DNA of 64,000 nt from Bacillota bacterium (GTDB taxonomy: Bacteria; Bacillota; Bacilli; Paenibacillales; Paenibacillaceae): positions 62,001 through 126,000 of the forward strand of contig JAEWPC010000049.1 of the NCBI GenBank assembly GCA_023460795.1, written 5' to 3'. A program made the position numbers and the translations under genes. Below, piece by piece: positions 1 to 7,920 of the stretch. The stretch's first letter is position 1, and every line of letters starts with the position of its first letter. Under the pieces are notes generated by a model, which did not search any database, was not told where the DNA came from, and was given only the letters and a program-made list of their open reading frames with translations.

Positions 1-483
1 ACAAATTGGGTTAATGACCTCCCTTCTTTCTTTGGATCTTGGGTAGGGACTATTAAGAATGTTGGTGAACCAGATACAGTTGGTGTAACTTATTATAATG
101 TGTCAGGGACTGTTCCACCTGTAGTATCCTCACTGGGTTATTTTACCGACCACAATGGTTGGGTGGTTGAATCTACATCACCTAGCCATGGGAATGGAGG
201 ATTAGGTGTTGCTTTTGATTTTCAAGATAAAGCGAAATTAGTGGCAGCAAACCCTGGTGTTTACGTTTATCACGGTGACGGATTTGCTGCATCAGTTACC
301 TACGGTAGCAGCTTCAGTTCTTATAGTGGTTATGCACGGAGTTTTTATGGTCATACTTGGAACTCAACTGGAATTAGTAGTGTGACCTTTGGTGGGTCGG
401 GGAGCACATACGGAGTTAGTATAAACTTCTCTAGTACATCTAATAGATTCCCTGCATATAGTGGTGCTGATACTGTTTTTTAA
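1..483 (+). CDS. Hypothetical protein, 5'-truncated by the window edge
   Basis: The frame is open from base 1 to the TAA at 481-483, so this is the last ~160 codons of a longer gene; the in-frame ATG at 100 is unlikely to be the real start. The product is rich in Gly, Ser, Thr, Tyr and Phe with few charged residues, as in secreted or surface beta-rich proteins. I recognise no family. Base composition is clearly more AT-rich than the genes after position 1400. An intrinsic terminator follows at once. Function unknown. Confidence 0.6.
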   Translation, partial: TNWVNDLPSFFGSWVGTIKNVGEPDTVGVTYYNVSGTVPPVVSSLGYFTDHNGWVVESTSPSHGNGGLGVAFDFQDKAKLVAANPGVYVYHGDGFAASVTYGSSFSSYSGYARSFYGHTWNSTGISSVTFGGSGSTYGVSINFSSTSNRFPAYSGADTVF

Positions 484-501
484 TTAAGATAATATAAGAT
501 T

Positions 502-534
502 AAAAAGAGCTGATTTTATTTATCAGCTCTTTTT
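502..534 (+). terminator. Intrinsic terminator after the truncated ORF
   Basis: Twelve-base arms AAAAAGAGCTGA (502-513) and TCAGCTCTTTTT (523-534) flank a 9-nt loop, with the T-run inside the second arm. The A-rich first arm means it could act on both strands. The rest of 535-690 shows no gene or clear signal. Confidence 0.8.
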
Positions 535-707
535 AACTATTAATGAAGGGGCTCGGAATATATTGACGATTTTGAGTAAGTGGTGAAAACGGGTCAGAGA
601 CCCAAATCTACGACTCTAATAGATAACCGAAAAAAGCGACTTCAAAAAAAGTAAGAGTTCAAGTAATTCTAAAGGGCTATTTATTATCCGTGAGGTGAAT
701 GTTATTG

Positions 708-1280
708 GTGAAAAAAAATAATTTAATTCTGTTAATAGTATTTGCCATTTTGATTATTATTTTTGTTATATATATAAACCTGAGCAATATAGATAAAACA
801 AAAATGATCTTGAATCAGGATGGTTATGTTTTATCCGAGATTACTAAGCCAGAGATTATTGAAGTATTTATTAAACCAGAATGGATAGACACAAAACCAA
901 ATAATAAAGCAAATTTAAATATAAGATTAATGGAAAAGAAGAACACGGTAATTTATCTAGAATCTGTTCATAATAGAGTAAATGATATCTACTTTTCATT
1001 TTCTATTAAAAACAAAATGATTGAGGATAGTGGAACTTTTTTATCAAACATATTGTTTAATGCAGATAAAACAAATACAACCTATTTTCCCAAGGATGCA
1101 TTTAAGTTAACAACAAATAATGGAGAAAAAATAGAAATTGGTCAAATTAGTTTTGGTCCTGATTTTGGATTCTCATTTGGCATTAACAAGAATGATTCGG
1201 AATTACTCGTAAAGGGTTTCAATTTGAAATATTCAGGTTTGATACTATATCAATATTCGAAAGATGATAAGAGTAAATAG
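708..1280 (+). CDS. Hypothetical membrane-anchored protein
   Basis: About 190 aa. One hydrophobic segment near the N-terminus (about residues 5-26, many Ile/Leu/Val) acts as an uncleaved anchor, and the remaining ~165 residues would be outside the cell. I recognise no domain. The frame opens at ATG 699, but GAGGTGA at 692-698 touches that codon, so TTG 705 or GTG 708 fits better; I chose GTG 708. Codon use is AT-rich like the ORF before it and unlike the genes after 1400, which suggests acquired DNA. No partner gene is visible. Confidence 0.6.
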   Translation: MKKNNLILLIVFAILIIIFVIYINLSNIDKTKMILNQDGYVLSEITKPEIIEVFIKPEWIDTKPNNKANLNIRLMEKKNTVIYLESVHNRVNDIYFSFSIKNKMIEDSGTFLSNILFNADKTNTTYFPKDAFKLTTNNGEKIEIGQISFGPDFGFSFGINKNDSELLVKGFNLKYSGLILYQYSKDDKSK

Positions 1281-1402
1281 GAAAAAGAGCATTTAAAATC
1301 AACATGAATTTCGTTGAAGTACGACTTCGAACGCCAAAAAAAGAAGCGGCAACCAACGTGATTTCGATTACCGCGATTACATCGTCCAAATAAATTCTAC
1401 CC

Positions 1403-2509
1403 TTACACGCCCATCATCCCATCGATCTCGACGCACGCCATGACGAACGCGCCTACGCCGTGCAAGTCATTCGAGCTGGTCGGACGGCTGACGTAATTCT
1501 CGTAGTCGCCCGCGGACGTGCCGATGCATATATCCGGCAGAACCCATCTTCCTTGCTCGTCCTGCTTCAGTCGCCCGATTAATCCGTCGTATCCGCGTCT
1601 GACGGAATCCAGACATTCTGCGCCGACGATGCCTTGCCGGATCGATCGGGCGATCGCGTAGACGAAGAGGCAGGTACAAGAGGTTTCCAGCCAGTTGTCG
1701 GACCGATGGCCTTGGTCGACGACCTGGTACCATAAGCCGCTTGCCGGGTCTTGATACCGGATTAACGCATGGATGAACTCCCGCTGAGCGTCCGCCAGCT
1801 CCCGGTACCCCGCCCAATCGGCAGGAAGCAGCTCCAAGAACTCGGCTAACGCAAGCCCGTACCAACCGAGCGACCGTCCCCAGAACTCCGGCGAGCAGCC
1901 GGTATTCGCGTCGGCCCACGGCATCTGGCGGCTTTCGTCCCATGCGTGATAGAGCAGGCCGGTACGATTATCCCTCATATGCTTGCGCATGAGGCTCTCT
2001 TGGTGCAGTACCATCTCGCGGAGATTAGTCTCGCCGAAGGCGTTCGCGTATTTCAGCGCGAAGACGCCTCCCATGTACAAGCCGTCCAGCCACATCTGAT
2101 AAGGGTATTTGTCCTTGTGCCAGTACCCGCCCTCCGACGTGCGGTTGAACGTGCGGAACAGATCCCGCAGCTTCTCCGCCGCCACCCGATATCGGGGCAA
2201 GCCCATCCGCTCGTGCAGCCGGAACAGCAGCAGCCCGGCTTGGATCGCGTCCAGCTCGTCCCTGGCGAAATAGAAGTTGCCGTGCTCGTCTACCAGATCG
2301 TCGACGTAGCCGCGAATATACGCGTCGTACTTCTCGTCTCCGGTTCGCATCGCGACCTGCTCCATTCCGCACAGGAACACGCCTTGATGATAGTGCCAAC
2401 GATGCGCGGGCGGAAGTTCGCCCGGCGCGTGCGTACCCATCACGGATTCGCACAGGGCTTGCGCCCACTCGAGCGCCGTCTTTGAACCTTCTCTCTCTTT
2501 TCTGCTCAT
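1403..2509 (-). CDS. Unsaturated rhamnogalacturonyl hydrolase, GH105 (YteR-like)
   Basis: 368 aa, normal for family 105 (about 370). These cytoplasmic enzymes remove the unsaturated galacturonic acid that pectate or rhamnogalacturonan lyases leave on the end of oligosaccharides. The all-alpha barrel signature is clear: an N-terminal HYHQGVF stretch, KYPYQMWLDGLYMGG with the likely catalytic Asp at residue 142, and SPEFWGRSLGWY further on. No signal peptide. It is the last gene of a four-gene operon behind a solute-binding lipoprotein and two permeases, so it should process the imported sugar. The exact substrate within GH105/GH88 is inferred. Confidence 0.87.
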   Translation of the reverse strand: MSRKEREGSKTALEWAQALCESVMGTHAPGELPPAHRWHYHQGVFLCGMEQVAMRTGDEKYDAYIRGYVDDLVDEHGNFYFARDELDAIQAGLLLFRLHERMGLPRYRVAAEKLRDLFRTFNRTSEGGYWHKDKYPYQMWLDGLYMGGVFALKYANAFGETNLREMVLHQESLMRKHMRDNRTGLLYHAWDESRQMPWADANTGCSPEFWGRSLGWYGLALAEFLELLPADWAGYRELADAQREFIHALIRYQDPASGLWYQVVDQGHRSDNWLETSCTCLFVYAIARSIRQGIVGAECLDSVRRGYDGLIGRLKQDEQGRWVLPDICIGTSAGDYENYVSRPTSSNDLHGVGAFVMACVEIDGMMGV

Positions 2510-2548
2510 GCAGACTCCACCGTCCTGATCCCATTCTCTATCCTCTAG

Positions 2549-3424
2549 CTATCCTTTAATCGAACCGACCAATGCACCCTTGGCAAAATGCTTCTGCAAG
2601 AACGGATACACGATCAGAATCGGCACCGTCGCCACGACGATAACCGCCATCTTCACGGCCTGATCCGGAGGCGGGACTTCCCCGTCCAGGCTCGATCCGG
2701 CGTCGAAGCCGCTCGCGAGCACGACGATCTGCCGGAGCAGCACCTGTATCGGCCACATCTTGCTGTCGTTCAAATACAGAATCGCGCTTAAGTACGTATT
2801 CCAGTAGGTAACGGCATAGAAAAGCGACACGGTCGCGATGACGGGCATCGAGAGCGGCAGTACGATCCGGAAGAAGATGCCGATGTCGTTACAGCCGTCG
2901 ATCTTGGCGGATTCCTCCAGCCCCTCGGGGATGTTCTGGAAGAAGTTCCGCAGAATGATCATGTTGAACGCGCTGATCGCCAGCGGCAGAATAAGCGCGG
3001 CGTAGGTGTCCACCAGGCCGAGCTCTTTCACGACGAGGAACGTCGGAATCAGGCCGCCTTGGAACAGCATCGTGAACACGACCATGAACATGATGACTCT
3101 GCGTCCGTCGAGATCTCTGCGCGCCAGCCCGTAGGCCATCATGGAGGAGATCAGCATGCTGAACAGCGTGCCGATCACCGTAACGCCGGCGGATACGGCC
3201 ATCGCCCGGAAGAGCGTGCTCGTCGAGAAAACGAAACGATAAGCGTCGATGCTCCATACTTTAGGGAAAAGAATGAATTTGTTGACGGCCATCTCCGCGC
3301 TCGTCGTGAACGAGCCCGCGACGACGTGTACGAACGGCAACACCGTGACTAGGGCGAAGATCGCCAGCAGCGTGAAGTTAACGGCGCCGAACAGTCGGCT
3401 GCCGAGCGTTCGATCCTGTACCAT
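2549..3424 (-). CDS. Sugar ABC transporter permease, LplC/YtcP type
   Basis: 291 aa with six predicted membrane segments, the first at about residues 13-35. The cytoplasmic EAA loop, contact site for the ATPase, is present as EGLEESAKIDGCNDIGIFF followed by a Pro-rich turn. The C-terminus FAKGALVGSIKG is typical of the LplC/YtcP branch of carbohydrate uptake (CUT1) permeases. It pairs with the upstream permease (3480-4427) and sits 39 bp before the GH105 gene. No ATPase is encoded nearby; as in Bacillus, a shared MsmX-type ATPase elsewhere probably powers the system (inference). Confidence 0.9.
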   Translation of the reverse strand: MVQDRTLGSRLFGAVNFTLLAIFALVTVLPFVHVVAGSFTTSAEMAVNKFILFPKVWSIDAYRFVFSTSTLFRAMAVSAGVTVIGTLFSMLISSMMAYGLARRDLDGRRVIMFMVVFTMLFQGGLIPTFLVVKELGLVDTYAALILPLAISAFNMIILRNFFQNIPEGLEESAKIDGCNDIGIFFRIVLPLSMPVIATVSLFYAVTYWNTYLSAILYLNDSKMWPIQVLLRQIVVLASGFDAGSSLDGEVPPPDQAVKMAVIVVATVPILIVYPFLQKHFAKGALVGSIKG

Positions 3425-3479
3425 ACGGCAACTCCTCGATAAGATTGTATCTTCGTCGTGCTCGAACGATCTCGCCCTC

Positions 3480-4427
3480 CTAGTAGACGCCTTCTTCGCC
3501 GAATTTCTTAGCCAGCCGGTTCGCCAGCATGACCAAGATCAGCCCGATCAAGGACTTGAATAAGCCGATCGCGGAGCTATAACTGAACTTGCCTTGCTGG
3601 ATGCCGACGGTATAGACGTACGTGTCGATAATTTCGGCCACGTCGCGGTTCATCGAGTTAAGCAGCAGGTAGACGTGCTCGAAGCCGAGCTCTAGAACGT
3701 CGCCGATCTTCAGAATGAGCAGCAGAACGATGACGCTCCGGATCGCAGGAAGCGTAATATGCCAAATTTGGCGCAATCGTCCGGCGCCGTCCATGCGGGC
3801 CGCCTCGTAAAGCTGCGGATCGATAGCCGCCATTGCCGCCAAATAAATGATCGTACCCCAGCCGGCTTCCCGCCAGATGACTTGAATCACGTAGGTCGGC
3901 CGGAACCATTCGGAACTGAGCAGGAAATTGACTTTGTCGAAGCCAAGCGATTCTATCAGCGAATTGACGATACCGCCGTCCATCGTGAGCATGACGTAGC
4001 TGATCGACACGATGATGACCCACGACATGAAGTGGGGTAAGTAGACGAGAGACTGGAACAGGCGTTTGAACCCCGTGCTGCGAATTTCGTTAAGCATTAA
4101 AGCGAGCAGGATCGGAATCGGAAAATAAAACAGAAGGCTGAAGCCGAAAAGCACGAGCGTATTGGTGAGAATTTGAAGGAAATCCGGCTCGGTGAACAGT
4201 CGGTCAAAGTGTTCGAAGCCGACCCACTCGCTGCCCATGACTCCCTTGGACGGCTTGAAGTTCTGGAAGGCGATGACCAGCCCGAACATCGGACCGTATT
4301 TGAAAATCATAAAATAGACGAGGCCCGGCGCTATCATCAAGTAAAGCAGTTTGTTGCGGCCGAGACGTCCCCATAACGAGCTGCTGGAGCTTCGCGCTAG
4401 CGGCCGTCCGGCGGTCGTATTGTCCAT
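3480..4427 (-). CDS. Sugar ABC transporter permease, LplB/YteP type
   Basis: 315 aa, six predicted membrane segments, with an EAA loop LYEAARMDGAGRLRQIWHIT. The N-terminal cytoplasmic tail and length fit the LplB/YteP branch. It forms the membrane channel with the LplC-type partner directly downstream. I placed the start at ATG 4427, with GAGAGGA upstream; a TTG lies one codon earlier. Its position between the binding lipoprotein (4527-6092) and the second permease is the usual YtcQ-YteP-YtcP order. Confidence 0.9.
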   Translation of the reverse strand: MDNTTAGRPLARSSSSSLWGRLGRNKLLYLMIAPGLVYFMIFKYGPMFGLVIAFQNFKPSKGVMGSEWVGFEHFDRLFTEPDFLQILTNTLVLFGFSLLFYFPIPILLALMLNEIRSTGFKRLFQSLVYLPHFMSWVIIVSISYVMLTMDGGIVNSLIESLGFDKVNFLLSSEWFRPTYVIQVIWREAGWGTIIYLAAMAAIDPQLYEAARMDGAGRLRQIWHITLPAIRSVIVLLLILKIGDVLELGFEHVYLLLNSMNRDVAEIIDTYVYTVGIQQGKFSYSSAIGLFKSLIGLILVMLANRLAKKFGEEGVY

Positions 4428-4526
4428 CAAGCTTCATCCTCTCCGGCAAGCGATCGTCGAGAAGGGCCGCTGACCGACAGGCAGCCCTTCTCGCTGATTC
4501 GCCTATTCGCAGAACTTAGGTCCGCC

Positions 4527-6092
4527 TTACTTTTTGTAAGCCGCGTTATACTCCTCGATGATTTTGTCGCCGCCGCGTTTCTTCCACTCGTCTACCGCTT
4601 TCTGGAAGCCTGCCGCGTCGATTTTGCCGTAAATGTACTGGTACGTAGCGTCCGTGATGATCTTCTGCAGCTCTACGCCTTTTTCCGTGTACGTAGCGGA
4701 ATCGAGAGAGGCGGTCGGGTCGTGGATCGCGAATTTCTCGTTGTCGAGCGCGTATTGTTCGCCGTGAATGCGCGCCGGCAGCGTGTAGTAGCCGTAATAC
4801 CGGCCGTTCGTCGCTTCTTCGCCGATCAGGCTATCCTTGAAGCCTTTCACTTCGCGTTCGATCAGGTCGGCGTTGTCGGTCACCTTCGCTTTGCCGTCCA
4901 CAACCGTATAGTGCGTGCCTTCGATGCCCCAGAACATGAGGTTGGCGACTTCAGGCGTCATTAGCTTGTCGTAGAACGCGAGCACCTTCTTGAGCTCTGC
5001 CTCGTCCTCGATGCCCGATTTCGGGAACAGCACCACGTTGTTATAGCCCGGGATGGCCCAAGTCGACTGCTTGCCGTCCGGTCCCGTAGGCGTTGGAGCC
5101 ACTTCTACGACGGCATCCGGAACGTTCTTCACGAGGTTGTTATAGAGCTGCGTGTCGACGTCGGACATCGCGCCGATGTAGATACCGGCTTTGCCGCTGT
5201 TGAACAGGTTGACTTGGTCGGTCTTGCTCGTCGCGGCGAAGTCCGAGTTCATTGCCCCGGCGTCGCGGATCGCCTTCATCAGATCCATCGCTTGGATATA
5301 TTGCGGGAACGTGAAATCCGGCTGCAGCTGCCCGTCCTTCTCGCCCCAGTTGGTAGGGGTGCCGTACCAGGAAGCAATCGTATCGAACGCGCCGTATACG
5401 AGATCGTTACGGTCCGTCAGTCCGATCGTATTCGGCTTGCCGTCGCCATCCGGATCCTTCTCGGTGAACGCTTTCGCCATCGCGAGCACGTCGTCGACCG
5501 TCTTCGGTTCCGGGATGTTGAGCTTATCCGCCCAGTCCTTGCGATAGATGAGGCCTTGGCGGGCGAGCGGGCGACCGATGTACAGCGAGTACAGCTTTCC
5601 GTCGACTTTCGTGTTGTTCAGGATGACCGGATTCAGCTTGCTCAGGTTCGGAAACTCGCTCATATAAGGTCCGATTTCCCAGAATTCGCCGTCGCGGATC
5701 GCGCCTTTCATCTTCGTCAGCGTCGCTTGGTTTTTCAAGTAAGCGACTTCCGGCAACGAGCCGGTAGCAAGCGTTGCGTTCAGTTTGTCCTCGTACGTGT
5801 CCGCCGGGAAGAATTGATACGTCAGCTTCGTGTTCGTCAGCTTCTCGATTTCGTTCTTGATCGTGTCCGGCGGCGTCTCGGCGACGTTCAGCGGAAGCAT
5901 GATCGTAATTTCCGTCGGTTCCTCCGGCGTCGAGGAAGCGGACGGCGATTCGGATGCCGAGCCGCTTGCCGCTGGAGCGGGAGCGGCATTGCTCGGGGAT
6001 GCATTCTCGTTGTTATTGTCTTTGCTGCATGCGGATAGTACCATGCTGAGAATCATGACGCTGCCAAGTAGAATCCCTGACTTCTTTGTCAT
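4527..6092 (-). CDS. Extracellular sugar-binding lipoprotein (LplA/YtcQ family)
   Basis: 521 aa. The start at ATG 6092 is set by GGAGG nine bases upstream; an in-frame ATG at 6140 would put 16 residues before the signal peptide. Signal peptide and lipobox read MTKKSGILLGSVMILSMVL then SAC, so the mature lipoprotein starts at Cys 23, followed by an Asn/Ser/Pro/Ala-rich tether. The rest is a type 1 extracellular solute-binding fold of the large LplA/YtcQ kind, including a DPDGDGKPNTIGL calcium-loop-like stretch. It delivers oligosaccharide to the two permeases downstream. It is a close paralogue of the protein at 6287-7807. Confidence 0.9.
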   Translation of the reverse strand: MTKKSGILLGSVMILSMVLSACSKDNNNENASPSNAAPAPAASGSASESPSASSTPEEPTEITIMLPLNVAETPPDTIKNEIEKLTNTKLTYQFFPADTYEDKLNATLATGSLPEVAYLKNQATLTKMKGAIRDGEFWEIGPYMSEFPNLSKLNPVILNNTKVDGKLYSLYIGRPLARQGLIYRKDWADKLNIPEPKTVDDVLAMAKAFTEKDPDGDGKPNTIGLTDRNDLVYGAFDTIASWYGTPTNWGEKDGQLQPDFTFPQYIQAMDLMKAIRDAGAMNSDFAATSKTDQVNLFNSGKAGIYIGAMSDVDTQLYNNLVKNVPDAVVEVAPTPTGPDGKQSTWAIPGYNNVVLFPKSGIEDEAELKKVLAFYDKLMTPEVANLMFWGIEGTHYTVVDGKAKVTDNADLIEREVKGFKDSLIGEEATNGRYYGYYTLPARIHGEQYALDNEKFAIHDPTASLDSATYTEKGVELQKIITDATYQYIYGKIDAAGFQKAVDEWKKRGGDKIIEEYNAAYKK

Positions 6093-6209
6093 CGTGCTAG
6101 ACCTCCACCTTGTTCGGATTGGGTGTTGCAGCCTTAACATAAAGGTCGCTCGGCCGGTACCGAAACAATCATTTGTTCACATCGCTAGGCAAGCGCGCAT
6201 GATCTGAGA

Positions 6210-6219
6210 TAATGATTAT
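6210..6219. promoter_or_regulatory. TAATGATTAT motif upstream of the binding-protein operon
   Basis: TAATGATTAT lies at 6210-6219, about 120 bp before the lipoprotein start at 6092, in a broader imperfect dyad (GATC-GAGA ... TTCTC-GATC). The same 10-mer occurs twice between the second lipoprotein and the AraC regulator. It is probably a regulator site; AraC-type and Fur-family binding are both possible readings. Confidence 0.5.
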
Positions 6220-6245
6220 TCTCTGATCCAAGGACACGTTTGCAC

Positions 6246-6276
6246 GAAAAAACCGCAACGCCTATGCGTTGCGGTT
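6246..6276 (-). terminator. Intrinsic terminator of the second lipoprotein gene
   Basis: On the minus strand AACCGCAACGC pairs with GCGTTGCGGTT across a 3-5 nt loop and is followed by six T. It ends the gene at 6287-7807, so that gene is monocistronic and the operon from 6092 has its own promoter. Confidence 0.85.
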
Positions 6277-6286
6277 AGTCTATCTC

Positions 6287-7807
6287 CTATTGTCCGAAGT
6301 AGGCCTTCGTGAATTGCTCGATAATCTCGTTGCCTCCGCTGCGCCTCCATCGTTCAACTTCCTGCTCAAAGCCTGCCAGGTCGATTGTGCCGAGGATATA
6401 GTTGTACGTCGCGTCCGTAATCATCTCCTGAAGCTCCGCGCTCCTCTCGTCGTAGACGGTGGATTCGAGATTGACCGTCGGATCTTTGACGATGAACTGC
6501 TCGTTGTCCTTGCTCAGCTTCTCGGCCAAGGCGAGCAGAGGATCGCCCCGTACGACCTTCTTCACGTTCGGATTGCCGAATTCGGCGATCATGAGCGTAT
6601 ATAGGGGATCGATCTCGCTGACGTAGGGCTGCTCGCTGCGTTCGGGCAGATGAACCTCGTCCCCGATCAGCGTGTAGTGGCGGCCTTCGACGCCGTATTT
6701 CATCAGATTCGCGGCATCCGATTCCATAGAGCGGTCGAAATAAGCAAGCGCTTGCTTCAGCTCTTCCTCCGTCTTAATGGCGCTCTTCGCGAACAAGAAC
6801 AGTCCGTTATAATTCGGGATCGACCAGATTTTGAAGCCTTCGGGGCCGGCTATCCGATTAATCACCGTTACCCGGGCATCCGGATTGATCTGTTTCGCTT
6901 CGTTGGCGAGCCGATCGACGTCCGTCATGCTGCCGATATAGACGCCGGCTTTGCCGTTAATGAACAGGTCGCGCTGGATTTCCTTGCTCGTGACGACGAA
7001 GTCCTGGTTGATGAGCTTCTCGTCGTACAGTCTCTTCATATAATCCAACGTATCGATATAAGCCTGGGTCGCGAACTCGGGAACGAGCTTGCGGTCTCGG
7101 ATTTCCCAATTGTTCGGCGTTCCCATATAGGAGCTGAGCGTCTTGAAGGCGCCGAAGATGAGGTCGTTGCGATCGGCGAGTCCGAACGTATCCCGCACTC
7201 CGTTGCCATTCGGATCGCCGTACGTGAATTGCCTGAGCACCTCGTACAGCTGCTCGGTCGTCGAAGGAGGCTTCAGTTGCAGCTTATCAAGCCAATCCTC
7301 GCGCAGAATGATGCCTTGCCGGGAGGAGAGCCGTTCCGTGTACAAGCCGTAAATCCGGCCGTCGACGGCGGTTTGGCTCAGAATATCCTCGTTCAGCCGG
7401 CTGAGGTTCGGATAATCCTTCAGATAAGGCCCGATCTCCCAGAACATTCCTGAACGGAGCGCGCTTTTCATCCCCATATAATCCGTATACTTCACGAACG
7501 TCGCTTTCTTCAGAGAGTTCATCGTCAGCGCCGCGTTCAGCTTATCCGAATAAATTTCGTCTTTCACCCAATCGATCTCGAGCTGCGTACCCGTCAGTTC
7601 CCCGATCTTCGAAATTAATGCAGGGTCTGGCGATTGTGGAAAATGAAGCGGTATCATAATCGTGATCACGGGGAGCGGCGGCGAGTCTTCCGGCCTATCG
7701 GTGCTCGAGACGGCGCAGGAGCTTAACGTCGCGGCGGTCAGCAGCGCGCAAGCCCATCGCAGCTTGCGGCCTATCCAAGAGATTGCGCTCGAACCGGCGT
7801 TGAACAT
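6287..7807 (-). CDS. Second sugar-binding lipoprotein, paralogue of the one at 4527-6092
   Basis: 506 aa, start set by GGGGGG before ATG 7807. A signal peptide with lipobox LSSC (Cys 30) makes it a membrane-tethered lipoprotein. It aligns along its whole length with the protein at 4527-6092: both have DPNG/DPDG loops, an FGLADRNDL or IGLTDRNDL segment, an AGVYIG/AGIYIG segment, and the same C-terminal WRRSGG(N/D) region. It has its own terminator and shares one permease pair with the paralogue. It may bind a different chain length or sugar, or serve as a sensor partner for the divergent AraC regulator (inference). Confidence 0.88.
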   Translation of the reverse strand: MFNAGSSAISWIGRKLRWACALLTAATLSSCAVSSTDRPEDSPPLPVITIMIPLHFPQSPDPALISKIGELTGTQLEIDWVKDEIYSDKLNAALTMNSLKKATFVKYTDYMGMKSALRSGMFWEIGPYLKDYPNLSRLNEDILSQTAVDGRIYGLYTERLSSRQGIILREDWLDKLQLKPPSTTEQLYEVLRQFTYGDPNGNGVRDTFGLADRNDLIFGAFKTLSSYMGTPNNWEIRDRKLVPEFATQAYIDTLDYMKRLYDEKLINQDFVVTSKEIQRDLFINGKAGVYIGSMTDVDRLANEAKQINPDARVTVINRIAGPEGFKIWSIPNYNGLFLFAKSAIKTEEELKQALAYFDRSMESDAANLMKYGVEGRHYTLIGDEVHLPERSEQPYVSEIDPLYTLMIAEFGNPNVKKVVRGDPLLALAEKLSKDNEQFIVKDPTVNLESTVYDERSAELQEMITDATYNYILGTIDLAGFEQEVERWRRSGGNEIIEQFTKAYFGQ

Positions 7808-7829
7808 GGAATTCCCCCCGAATAGGTAA

Positions 7830-7858
7830 TAATGATTATCTTGAGAGTTAATGATTAT
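7830..7858. promoter_or_regulatory. Paired TAATGATTAT direct repeats between lipoprotein and AraC genes
   Basis: TAATGATTAT is at 7830-7839 and again at 7849-7858, a 19-bp step (about two helical turns), in the 113-bp divergent region. Direct repeats about two turns apart are a usual AraC-family arrangement. The first copy also matches a 7-1-7 Fur-type box in 12 of 14 positions, so iron or metal control cannot be excluded. Confidence 0.5.
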
Positions 7859-7920
7859 TGTCCTGGCAATGCCCGGTGTCCTACAATAAGTCTATCTCGA
7901 TAATAAGGTGTGGGATTCCG

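Noticed and set aside
1304..1393. 29-codon plus-strand ORF between the AT-rich edge and the GH105 gene
   Set aside because: No ribosome site, no family similarity, and it straddles the composition change.
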